Part shown: positions 27,601-39,600 of the stretch, in pieces
How the letters are laid out: the number at the start of each line of letters is the position of its first letter
Numbering within the stretch: the stretch's first letter is position 1
Assembly (NCBI GenBank): GCA_947561715.1
Contig: OX387204.1
Coordinates: 2,361,001-2,425,000, forward strand
Source of the DNA: Ascidia mentula
Lineage: Eukaryota; Chordata; Ascidiacea; Phlebobranchia; Ascidiidae
Reading direction: 5' to 3'
Length of the DNA stretch: 64,000 bases
Position numbers and translations under genes: made by a program
The notes under the pieces: model-generated
The model's input: only the letters and a program-made list of their open reading frames with translations
Told to the model about the DNA's origin: nothing
Database searches by the model: none

Positions 27601-30600
27601 TTCCCTTTTGCGGCGTAACGATGCGGTTACATGCATTATTGAAGGGGTTGCCTTCAGAACTGTCGTCGGACAAAGCGGGTATTTCCGTTATTAGATCCAT
27701 TTTCGTGCATTGCTTCTCGTATGGCTGCAAACACAACTGTGGACCTCTTTGTCCTCACAAACTCTTTATCCACAAACATTGCATTACTTCGATCAAAGGT
27801 TACAATGTCCCACCTTTTCGCATTTACATGTTCAATGAACATGCAAATGTTCATGTAAATGTTTCGCATTTACCTGTCCCAACAAACCAGAAAAATGCCC
27901 TTGTGTATTTTGATTTATATTCCACACAATGATCGATATTATTTCACACACGTTGTGTAATCACCAATATTCAATGACAAACGCGTTGGTTCGATACTTG
28001 GCGTGTTGCCGAACTCTTTGTGTACTGAAGTTACAAAGTCCACGAGTCCATCAATTTCAACCAACGGTATATTACCTGAATGAGAAATTTGTTGAACCTA
28101 TGGCGGTATTAGGACTTTGCATGTAGTTAAACACCGAAAGGTATTAGTTCGGTAAAAACGTTTCGACCAACAGCTATATTTATGAGAAATCAACAAAATG
28201 AACTGATTCTACTCGAGTAAGAGACTGAGGATGATGCGCGTGCAGACGAAATCGATTTTTCAGTGTGTATAATAAAACCAGCTGAAAAGTTTTAAATTCT
28301 TCACTTTCGAAATGAACTCGTATGTGTGTATGTGTTTGTGAATACCTAAAGCACGTTACATGTTACATGCTGGGGGAGTATTGGGAGTTCAACCGATGCC
28401 TTGGACCAGATGTCGTAACTTTCAACCTCTTTGTAGCGTCAAGATCAGGATGACTTTGCGCCGAAATACGCGGAAAAATCCCACCCCACGTTACTTACCA
28501 ACCGGTTTGTGTGTCATGTGACTCACATCCTCTGTCTTATCGTATATGGCGAAACTTTACCGCTAAAACGTATTGACACCCACCGAGTGTTTGCTTTCAA
28601 GTCCTAAAGCGGAGAGCTAACTCTCAAGTCGCTCTCGCAACATCACAGCGGGTGAATTCGGGGCCAAATATGTGAAGTGCCACTTTTATCTCGGAAAGTT
28701 TCAAAACAAACCAGGTTGACCTCGTCATTGTGCTGTAGTGCTCCTCACCACGTAGAGTATGTTGCTTCCACCTTGTTGGAAATCCCTAGTTGTTTCGATG
28801 TGAAATCACCTTCGTGTGTTGCAACTCCTCAAGCAGCAAATCTGCAAACAAACACCTTGGGGTATCTTAGACTAGTTAAGGCAGTTAACGCGTCTGTTCC
28901 TGTCGATGGTTGAAAAAAAATTGTAACCCACTAAAATTTCAAACTGACATTTACAAGCTGTGTATGGTTGGAAACGGGAGGGCGCTTTTGCGCAACAGGA
29001 AAGCTCGTGTTTGGACTCTGGCTCATTACTTCGCGCTGTGTCATACTCGGGTAATTCTGCGGGGAACTTCGTTTGAGGATTGTTGGAAACCAAACCCGTA
29101 TTAGGTTAAAGCAACTTGTTCCGTTGTTCCGTGTTCGGAATTGACCGTACACCGTCTCTGGTTATTTCCTGATAATTGTTAACTTGCGTCTGCGGTTAAG
29201 ACCTTGTAATAGAACAGAGCAGCGCCCCCGAACTGTACGAACTTTGGTTCACAGCCAAGCACCTTCCTCTTACAGCTGACCGTATGTCGCTATTAGCGCA
29301 CAACGCGCTTACCTTTGGTGCGGTGAAAACCTTTCGGAGCAGTGTTCCACACCAAACAGTATGTCACATTGTAGTGCTGGCGATCCAAACAACCAAGTTA
29401 CGCAAACTGGCGAAACTGTTTATTTTGTCCGAATGTGACTCAGAGTGTATTTACTTTGTTATACATGTTGCCAAGCGTACCCAAACCACCCATTAAAATC
29501 CATTAGACGTGTAATACCGACACGGATCGTCTGGTGTGACGATATTACGTTGATTCATAACACGGTTGAGGTTTTACTTATCGAATGTTGTTGGTACACG
29601 CCAATCTTTGTTCCTTTTGAAGGTTTTGGTGACGCATGAAACATTTATGTGAGGTTGGAACTTCTCTAGGCGTGTGAACTTCAAATGTGAAGTGATAATA
29701 ATATCAAGGATTGGGGCAGCTGCCGTGTTAAGATTCAACTAGAAGATATCATATTGTACACACGATTCATCGTAGTTTACATATAAAGTATAAATAGTGT
29801 TGATTATTATCGAGAACATGAAGGAACAACGTGTTTGTTACGAAGACCACGTGGTCTGTGCATAAATGACGTTACGTCAGTTACAGCGAAAATCCATTTC
29901 GACTTTAATGAAGTTCAGCAGAAATGAAATACGAACTCTTGGTGTTATTCCCATGGCCTTCGTCCAAATAAACCCGTAGGTGAATCCCCGAGATTTCGTA
30001 GCGGAAACCAAGATTAGGTGAATCCCCGTACGACCGCGAACTGCAATTTAAGATTCTGTCCCTCGACTCTTGTGTCGACAACAGGCAGATGGATGGCAGC
30101 CGTTTGCTGTGTTGCTTTTGTTTTTCGTTTTAACTTAGAATCGTGACGATTGTGCACAAGAATTGAATTGTACGAAACAAACACAAGCGAACTCATAATA
30201 CAAACGGTGTCCGTGATTTTTTTACCCCCAGTATGTAAATTTGTGACGTCATTAAATGTTACAGGTATTCGGAACAGGTAGAATCCGAATCTTTTCTGTG
30301 CTGTCGCATACTTGATTATAATCTTCCTTATATTCAATGGACTCTTGTATTTCGCAACATGCTGTATAGTTTTGGGTTTAATAACAATTCTTGATATTTT
30401 TTGTGGGATTCTTGCGATCTTACAATCTTGGATCGCAACTTGATACAATTACTGTGTGTGGGGGCATAACACGATGATGAAGGGGAGAAACGTAATTTAA
30501 TAGTTTACGTTTTAGTGACACAAAAACCAAACCACTCATTTCCTTGTTCATGTCTAGACGATAAAAACCAATGAATCTATAAAAGTGTTTCGCTAAGAGA

Positions 30601-33600
30601 AAGTAACCGCAAAACAAACGCCGTCGAACAGCTGATACGACTCGGTGTTGTAACATGTCTGCCTCCCACTCAAAGTCCGTCCCACTCACAGTCTACGTGT
30701 ACCACTAATGTTTGTAAATCATGATTGGAACGGGTTTTTCCCGGGTGGAAAACGTGTAAAACCACAAAAACTATTACAAAGTGTCAATAGAGTTATCCGG
30801 TGTTCTTCGAAAATTCCGGAATAGCATTCGAAACCGAAATGTATCGTTTGTTTGCTTACACCTCGTGCAAGGAGTTCGGAACGCTTCTTCGCAAATCGCA
30901 ATGCGGTTAATTATTCCGCTTATTCTGCGACCAGTGTTCGTTCCGCCGGCTACTTTCTGTTTCCATTGTGTTGCGAACAAAGTAGTGGCGTTGGAATTTG
31001 TGACAGAACAATGTTTTTTTGTTTCGCTTGGATGCTTTCCAGTCGCTACACCATGTTTATCGCCAAAACAACGGTAGTACTGAACGCTCACTATGGAACA
31101 CAGAAATTGTTTTTATATGAGTCCTCAGTCTTAAGCGTATCGTTTCTTTGTAAAATCGAAATTAATTGGTATCTGAATTCAAACAACTAGGGTTTAAAAG
31201 TATTGGAGAAAGTAGAAAGCGGTTAATCAAGTTTGTCAAGTCTGTATAAGTTCCAAAACATGTTATCGCGACGGTAAGTTTCTTACTCAACCTTCCACGT
31301 CAACAGAATTCGAGATATCTCAATCACCTTTCCCACAAACCCGCCTATGACGTAACAATCCACCAAAAAGAAAGCAACCTGGTGTGTTTGTGTAATTCCG
31401 GGGACGCCCCGCGGAATCCACCCACGCGACAAACATTAACGACACAAAATAAATTCGCGTCCCCCCTTCTCGAATGACGACAGTCCATCGCGACCCAAGA
31501 TCCCCCAAAATTCCCGAACGCGGAACGAGTGTTTCGTCGCGACGATCGAGCGGGGAAGTACCTGGTTACGTTGTTTGATCTGCCCTGGTGTTTGTTTCGC
31601 GTTTCGAGAACCTTCGTCACTGGTGGTTAGAGGATCGTTTTTGGTGGAACTGCCTTGTTATTGACGCAATCACATTTCAAAATCACAATTCAAAAGGCTC
31701 ACTGCCTTGTTTCCTGTTTTCGACTCTGAACGTGATGCGGGCTTTCAATGTATGCTCTCTTTCATTGGCAGTTGAGTGAAAGTCGGAACAAACAATTGGT
31801 TTGATTCTATTGTACATACAGTTGCTGTTGTGCAGTTAATTAAAGGATGAAATGCTAAATATGGTCACTGTTCACAGGCACTATCTAAGAAACTTTCGTT
31901 TCAGGCTGAAATCTGCCAGTCTTGTTAAATTAGAAAAATATATTTTGCTTTAAATTAGTGTCTATACAAAAGCAAAGCAAGAATTAGGTTTAAATAAAAT
32001 AAAAAGGCTCTCCACTACCTCACAACACGCCCTTTACACAACTAAAAACCTGCCACATGCAACGGGTGGGAGCGTTGCGAAAACGCGGAAAAGATGAGGA
32101 CGGAGGAAAAAAATAAAAACGCGGTGATGATAAAACACTGCAATTCATAAACTGTTCACAGGCTTTAGCAACCTGCGCCAAAATTAACAAGGACATGTTG
32201 CAAGATATAAGAAGTAAATTATACTAGAGGTTGTGGTAGAGAAATTCAGTACATTAAAACCTGTTCGTGTGCTTTCCTAATTGGTTTAAATGCAATTTAC
32301 TTTCATATGACGTTGAATAATGCCAAGACGGACCCGTCAAGTTTGGCAAAATACAATCAACTTGTGTTCTTAACAAAAACCACCCCTGGCTAAAAAATCA
32401 CATCCGCAAACAAGAAACAACAAGCTTGCGTCCGTTGGGAGGAAAGATCGGCCTATAATACGGGACTAACAACAACACTCATCAACTGCTACGGCCCCAT
32501 AGTTTGCTTAGCTTATGAAAACAGACAAAAATTTCACCGCGAAAGTCGCTTCGTCATGCTTGATGACGTCACACCATTGTGATGTGAAACTACTTCGGGA
32601 CGTTAATGAGTTACGATGCTGTGTTGTATTTGTTAGTTTCACTTTGTAAACCGAAAGCGGTTCTGAATGTAAAGCTAATTTTGGATATTTTGATTGCCTG
32701 GATGGCGTAATGACACGACGTTATCAACTTTTAGTAGTTTCCAATCTGGTTGCCATTTCCTTGTACGTTTGGTGTGGTCATACCACAGACAACAACTCAT
32801 TAGTTTAACGATATTTTCATGACACGAACGAAGAAATTCCCACACTGTCTTTTGGGAGAAATGACAAAGCTTCAAAAAGTAGGCAATTACTTTAACGAAA
32901 GCAAATTACTTGCAGAAACTATGACGTATTTACAAAGCGTATATATGGCGACTATATGCAATTCCTATATACGATTATTTACATGTGGCGCGTCACCATT
33001 TGATTGCTAATACGAACTGCTTGCTACAATGGCTAGGGAAAGCCCTTGCTTGGAATAGGAAAGCCCAATTTTATCAATCGTTGACAGGCGTCGTTGCATA
33101 GTTCAATTTGTCATGTGTAAGCAAGCTGTCACATCCAGCTCCGGCATATGGCTTAATGAAAGCCTCAGTGGTAGCAGTAGTTTGCTGAGTTAGCTTGTGG
33201 CCTGATGTAGCCTATGTAGTTTATGCAGGGTTTTGATTTGCAGACGTCTGGCGAGTTTGCAAATACGTGTATGGTGTTTATACGAACATGAGGCCTGGTT
33301 GGGTAATTTTTAAAACCAACAGAAAGTCAAACTTAAAATTGATTTTTCTGGGAAACTTGAGCTGTACGTTATTATATGCCAATTTAACTTGGTATTTTGG
33401 ACGGGTGCAGTTTTCAACGTCCAAAGAAACAACTACTGGTCTAAAACCAGACACCAAGTACAGAAACCCAACGGAACGTTAAGCATTTTTTGCGTTTGTG
33501 GAGGGGCGTGCCGTTGTGTTTTTCCTACTTTATAAATTAAAATTAGATCTGACTTTCAAGTGCGCACAGTTGCCTCGAGCAGTTGCCTGTTCCTTGTAGG

Positions 33601-36600
33601 TTCCTGGAACGGAACGACCGACTGGGCATTTTCCTCAGAAAACTTTCCATCAACCTGAAATAGTGAAATTGGGTTGCACTGCTCTGTTGCCTTTTACACG
33701 ATTATTGTGTTGTACCCTAGTTGCTTTTTACACGTTTTGGTTTAAAAAAAACTCGACTGGCGTCATTTTCCAGAAGCCAAACATTTAAGAATAGTGACAA
33801 TGCAAAACTCCAGTTCTTACAGTCTGATTTGTTTTGCGAAAATATCCTGTTTCAGTTCCCCAGCGATTCAATTGCGTCATCAGCGGCTGCTTTTTTTTCT
33901 TGACCAATCTCGAAATTTTGTGTAGCTTATATAGCACAGTCAGACAAATCTGTGGCAACGGCATCTGGGGGAAACCAGCCCAACGAAACTCAAACAGATA
34001 ATTCTGGCCATTTTCCCCATCTACATTTATCGATCCTGTATCTCTTGGAGCTGGTCTCATCGATATTTTCCGGGATTCCCCATGTTTTAGGTTACAAAAG
34101 GGCTGACAACATTCTTTGTTCAGTCGGTTGATGAGCTTATAAAGACGGGACAGTGCCCCAGTAACTGAAACCGCTTTAGGCCTCTGCTGTTCTACATTGT
34201 ATGGACGTTTGAAAGCTGCTTTGCCACATACAGAACATGCGTATGGTAAAAATATTGGGAAATTAACCGCATAAGTTAGTTGTGATGTTTTTATTCAATT
34301 TTCATGTTTATTTAACATTGTTAGTTTGTATTAATAGTGTAATAAATGATAATTGTGCTAAATTTGTGCCTAGTGCTAAATTGAACTCAAGTGCTGTTGC
34401 AGTGATGCGTACAGTAACGGCTACGTTAAATTATCCATGATTGTTTTGTTAGCTGATAAGTTGCGGAAATGCTGATAGCATTTATCCGAAGTCCAGGCTA
34501 TGGCTTTTCATTCTATTAAACATAGAGACAATAATAGTTCTTTATACTGTACAACTGTTACGTCACAAAGCGCGTTGTCTGATGTTGGTTGAAAGCTATT
34601 TTGGGTAAGCTGTCAAATTTGGTTGTTGCGGTTTTGGTCGGTGTCATTGCCGAGGAAGGAAGTAGCAGTGTTCAATGTAGTGATTTTTGCAACATGTATG
34701 TCCAATTTGCTAACTGGGATACCGTTGTTTGCTGCAGCGAGGTATTTACATTGTGCTAAGCATACAGGACATGAAACTTTTTTCTTCTGTCGTGTGCAGT
34801 CAACCGTGTCGAGTCAATACTTTGCTGGACCAGAATTGCTTGTCTTTTTTCACGCTATGACCAGATTTATATGCCGCTTGACGTATTCGGCGTAAATAAA
34901 CGCACTAGAATAGACTATTTGGCCATTGAAGAAGACATTCGGCGTCTTCAAATTCGCATTTGGAGTGCAGCAATAGGCATAGCGCAAACATGTAGTGGAA
35001 AACTAGTTTGCATTCATGCGAGCAGCCATAGCGCTGGCGGTTTGGTGTATTTGCATTTTACAGTCGATATCACGTGATTTGGACGCGCACGTAACCTTTT
35101 GCAAGTCAACCGAACAACTATTTTACTCAAGCTGATTGGTTTATCTCATGAGAGGTTACTAGAGGTCAGTTTAGGTGTGGTAGATCGATACAGATATTGT
35201 TTTTTCAAAGTATTTCAGTAGAACGCTAGTGTACTAAACAAACACCTCGCCCCTCTGTAGGTCAGTTACAGGAAAGCCACGACCCAATTGGACTTGTGAG
35301 TCAATTCAAACTGCCTTTAGTGGGTATTTGATACGAGTGCTTGGATTTCCTACTCCAGGTCCAAGTGCCTTCATACATTACCTCAGAAAACTCCCCGTTT
35401 TGTGCACTCATAACACAGCCGTCATGCCTACGGTTGCCATAACAGTATTGTAGACTGGTTACGTAAACTGACTGTCCCGTTTGTTGGGTCTTAAGGGGGA
35501 AATACTGGAATTTTGAGGGAAATTTTGTGTCCAATCAGTGGTGTGAACTGTTTGGAATTCAGGGGCTTTTACGCTGATTTCAGTCGTTGATCCCCTCAAG
35601 CGGTATTTGTTCCGTTACCTTCACGGACACTTCCCGAGGAAAATAAGCACAACAACCCGAGGAAAACAAGCACAACAATATTGTGTGTAGATTTTGCGGT
35701 TCACCAGGGCATTTTTACTGGTTGCCGTAACAACTAATCAAACTAAAAATTGCGTTTTTGTTCAACAACAGTTGTAGATTTGATTTTAAATGGCATCAAT
35801 ATTTGTTGGAAATAGAAAATATTGGTGCTCACTTTACTTAAACCGATATAAATCATCGTTTTGATGTGGAAAAAAAAACAGATTTATTGTAAGTTAATTC
35901 CAGCCTCTGCTGTGACAACAGCGTACAAGCATTAAAACTGACCAGAAACCGGAAGAGGTTGTATGAACCATGCGTTGACGTAATTGTTGACGTCATATGC
36001 CCCTTTTTTAGTTCTTTCATAAAATATTGAAGGCGCGTCGGGCTATAGAGGCGTGTCAACGCCGAAATCCCCAAACGCTTGAATTTCAACATCCGACCTT
36101 AAACTTAAAAACATGCCATTCACAAACGCCAGCATGTGCAATGCCCTGCGACCTTTGCTATGTTTAGACAAAGAAATCGCTTTGGGACCGAACCCTTTTA
36201 CTAACATGAGTCATACGCGAAAAGGTCTTTTGGCCAGAGCAATCTAGTCGATTTGTGGGCGCTATTAATTCTGGTACCGTGCAACCCTAAATTTTGCTCC
36301 ATATATGTTTTGATGATTCATCTGTTGCTGCGCAAACATTCTTCAAGTCCGGTCACGTTGAAAAGACTTCTGTAGGCCTGGCTTCTGTCGGCTGTGATTT
36401 AAGCGCCTGACGCATTTAATTCCCCCTCTGGTATTTCGGGCGTTTCAAATTCCTTGCACGTAAACCCGAAATTACTGAGGGTTGGGCAACAATTTAATTG
36501 TTTGGACCATGGCTAATTGTTAATTTTGATATTTTTCGGGTTTGGTGTGTGCGAAGCGTCATAACTTCGCTATTAGTATTAGTGTAGGGTTTTAATTTGA

Positions 36601-39600
36601 CGAAATTGTGTGCGTTATTTTTGAGGTTGCGCGGTGCCGACAAAACCGATGCAAATATTGCACCAGCCTTTCGCAAATACGAATAAACCATTTCCAGTTG
36701 CCGCAACTAGCAATATGCCCACATACGAGCAACGCGGGGCTTGCCACCGGGAGTTCCCCAGGTACGTTGGCTGACTCGTTTGTATGCCTATGGGAAGCAC
36801 CACTCGAACCTTTTTCAGACGCGCTTTTAAATGACGCTGCTGTTGAACGGTCTTGTGTTGAATACAATTGGCTGCTCTGGTCTGCGCATAGAAGGGAATT
36901 CTGAAGTGTGCAAAACGCATCTAAATTTGGAATAAAGAAGCCTGAATAGATGGACTTTATTGTTTAGCATGCGAGGCATTTGTCTTACATGGTACTGGCA
37001 ACAGGCCAACTTTCATCATATCCAGCATATGCTGATGTACATTATCGTGACGTCGAGCAATTAAAAAATTTCCCCGCTGACAAGCCTGCTTTGTGTCGGG
37101 GTATTTACATTACAACAGGCATAGAGCTATGTTTCGCAATTGCTGTACATTGTGTTCAGATGGCGTCAGACTAGGTATGTGAGCTGGTAGGTGATTCACC
37201 GAGTAAGATAGAACGGTTTCGCTGACATTGCAAACAGTGGACTTGCATTGTTTCTGTTGTTGACAAGCAAGTTGTAACATATTAGTCCTTATATATAGTT
37301 ATCTGTCCTAAAAGCAGGTAGTCGATGAGGTTTTGGTTTCCTTGTTATACTTATACTGTTTCAACACTGCTTTCATTGACAAGCTTCCTCTTGCTAAGTA
37401 TTTGCCTTGGCATGTTTGTTTCACTGAGTTATTACCTGTCGTGTACATGTTATATACTGCAAACATATGTAGCTGCCATGTTTTGTGCTATGTTACAGGG
37501 ATGTCAGTCAGTAAAACTTGGCTAGTACAGGAATGATGTAACTTATAAAAGCACATGTATCTTTGATTGTGCGACTTTTGTGCCTTTCAACTTGATGTGG
37601 TAACACTTCGGTTTTTAATCTAGTATCATCTTCACAGCTTAGGCCGAACTGCAAGGGCATATACTTAGTCTGAGTGAATCATTATTTTGCTTGTAACGCT
37701 AAAATTTTGTGGTGCTTGCAAAAAAACATGGAAACGGATCCAAACGAGCACCAACCTATGCAAATATCGCCACCCAGTGAGCAGTCGGACTCGTCCGACG
37801 AGGTAGAAGAAGTCGAAGATCCCTTTCTCATCGATCCGGAGCACTCCAGTACCTCCCGACAGTCTCTCCCAGATATCGCACGCCCCAGCACTTCCACTGA
37901 CGTCACACAGTGTAATGATGACCTCACCGAGCGGGTGAGGTTGGTCGAGGACTCGGAAGCGGCCAGACTCTGTCAGGAGTTCGCTGAAAAGTTAAAGGAT
38001 CTGTACCCTCAGTACTTGGGGCAGGTGGAAGGATCTGGCATGGCTGTACCCCTGCTACTTCACAGTGCGGTGGGTCTTTGTTAGGAAAATGTTTGCTGGG
38101 ATGAATGTAGCGAGATAGTAATAGCCTGTGGCAAAAAACGAGTTCCGTTTGGTCAAAGCTTGCACGAAAGGCTAGTCATTAGACCACGGATGACGCTCGG
38201 CATCGAAAACCTAAAGGTTATTCAAGCGTCATCCTGCCCACACTTTAACGCTTTCCGATTATTTTACACTTCAATGTTCGCTGTCGTGTTTGGGCAAAAA
38301 ATAAACCAATGAATGAAAGAATAAAAATCACGTTAGTTACGCTCCTAACCTCCCCGTAGTTTCTAGTGCTAGTTTTACTAATCCCCGGCTGTTGCTTAGC
38401 AACAGAATATTTTCCCGAGTGATTTCATCTGCTTGCACCAGAGTGTTATAATTTGTTGCCACGTACGTCCCTCCTAACCAGTGAGGCTTATCCGTGGTGA
38501 AATCAACCGTGACCGCTCAAACGCGATTGCGTGCGAACGTCACATTTTCCTTTGTTGCGTAACATTCGAGAGTTAGGAAAGGTCGTGTGTAACGATCCGT
38601 TCCCAGTGGGTGGTTGTACACCCGACACGAACTACAACTAACACAGCGTCGGACTTGACGTATGAGTTTGTGTTTAACAGACCGTTGTTGGACGAATCCC
38701 ACACATTCGCGCTTTCCAAGAAAGTGCTTCAATTTTTACTTTATTCGCAGGCATTCTGTGACGCTCTTATGAAGGAAAATGACAAAATGAAGCAACAACT
38801 GGTTGAGAACCGAGAGCAAACCGAAATCCTGAAACGTGAAAACGAAGAACTTAAGCGCGCCGCGGAGTGTCCGGCGCAACCTGAAACAAGCGGCCGCGCG
38901 GGGTCACCGTCGAGTCCTCCAACTGTTTCCCAGGATCTCATATCAAAGTTGCAGGCGAGAGTCAAGAAGTTGGAGACACAAAGATCTGAGGTAGCTTTTC
39001 AACAAATCAAGCCGTTATGCGAATTTTGTAAAAGTCCCCCAATAAAGCAATAACGTGGGTCTAATTTTTCAGCATTAAAAACTGCGATTTTTCAATTATG
39101 TTAACCTCCGAATTTTTCATGGAAATAAGCTTGGATAGGAATCGAACCTTCAACCTTCGGGTTGCTTAATAACACGTCAACACGCAGATCTTGCGGGTGA
39201 ACAGACAGTGGGATACTCAGTACCGACGTCTCAAACAGGAGTTTGACTCCCGAACGGCGCAACAGGAGCAAGAGGAGATAGGAAGGAGTCATGTCAAATT
39301 CACCACCGACGTTCCTTCCACATCGGCCGCTGGAGGCAGCAAACAGCGCTACGACGAGAAACGGCGTCGTGACATTGACGTTATGCTAGTCAGCGCCAAG
39401 AAAGAGATCCGAAACCTCATGGTAAGCGTAGTTGTGTTTCGGTGCTGGTATTATCAATGAGGTCAATGGAAGTGTATGTGGGGGGATTGTGACCCACTCT
39501 TGGCGTGCATTTTCTATAGTAAAAGGTTTACTGGCTTTGCAGCCAAGGCAATACACCTCGATACGATAGCTGTAATCGCCAAGTAAGGACCTGCGCAGTG

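Larger units (their letters stand above)
24349..37727. other. Large TNIP1 intron segment without further coding exons
   Basis: Exon 7 ends AATTCACAG|GTTTGA at 24348, and the next long-form exon begins at 38751. Joining them recreates the contiguous helix found in human TNIP1, so nothing coding needs to lie between. Open frames here are short, without recognisable domains, and on both strands. The interval holds a repeat copy at 24.5 kb, a 41-bp palindrome at 27.8 kb, a 23-bp tandem pair at 35.6 kb and a kB-type decamer at 36.7 kb. The size is striking, because the other TNIP1 introns are 63 bp to about 1.4 kb. Confidence 0.7.

Noticed and set aside
38610-38750. Open frame continuous with the front of TNIP1 exon 8, a possible third start
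   Set aside because: It is uninterrupted by chance for about 47 codons, begins with a non-ATG codon, and a good acceptor TTATTCGCAG directly precedes the conserved exon.
39120-39190. Possible functional tRNA gene on the minus strand
   Set aside because: A B box is present but I cannot form the acceptor and D stems. At most it is a SINE fragment.
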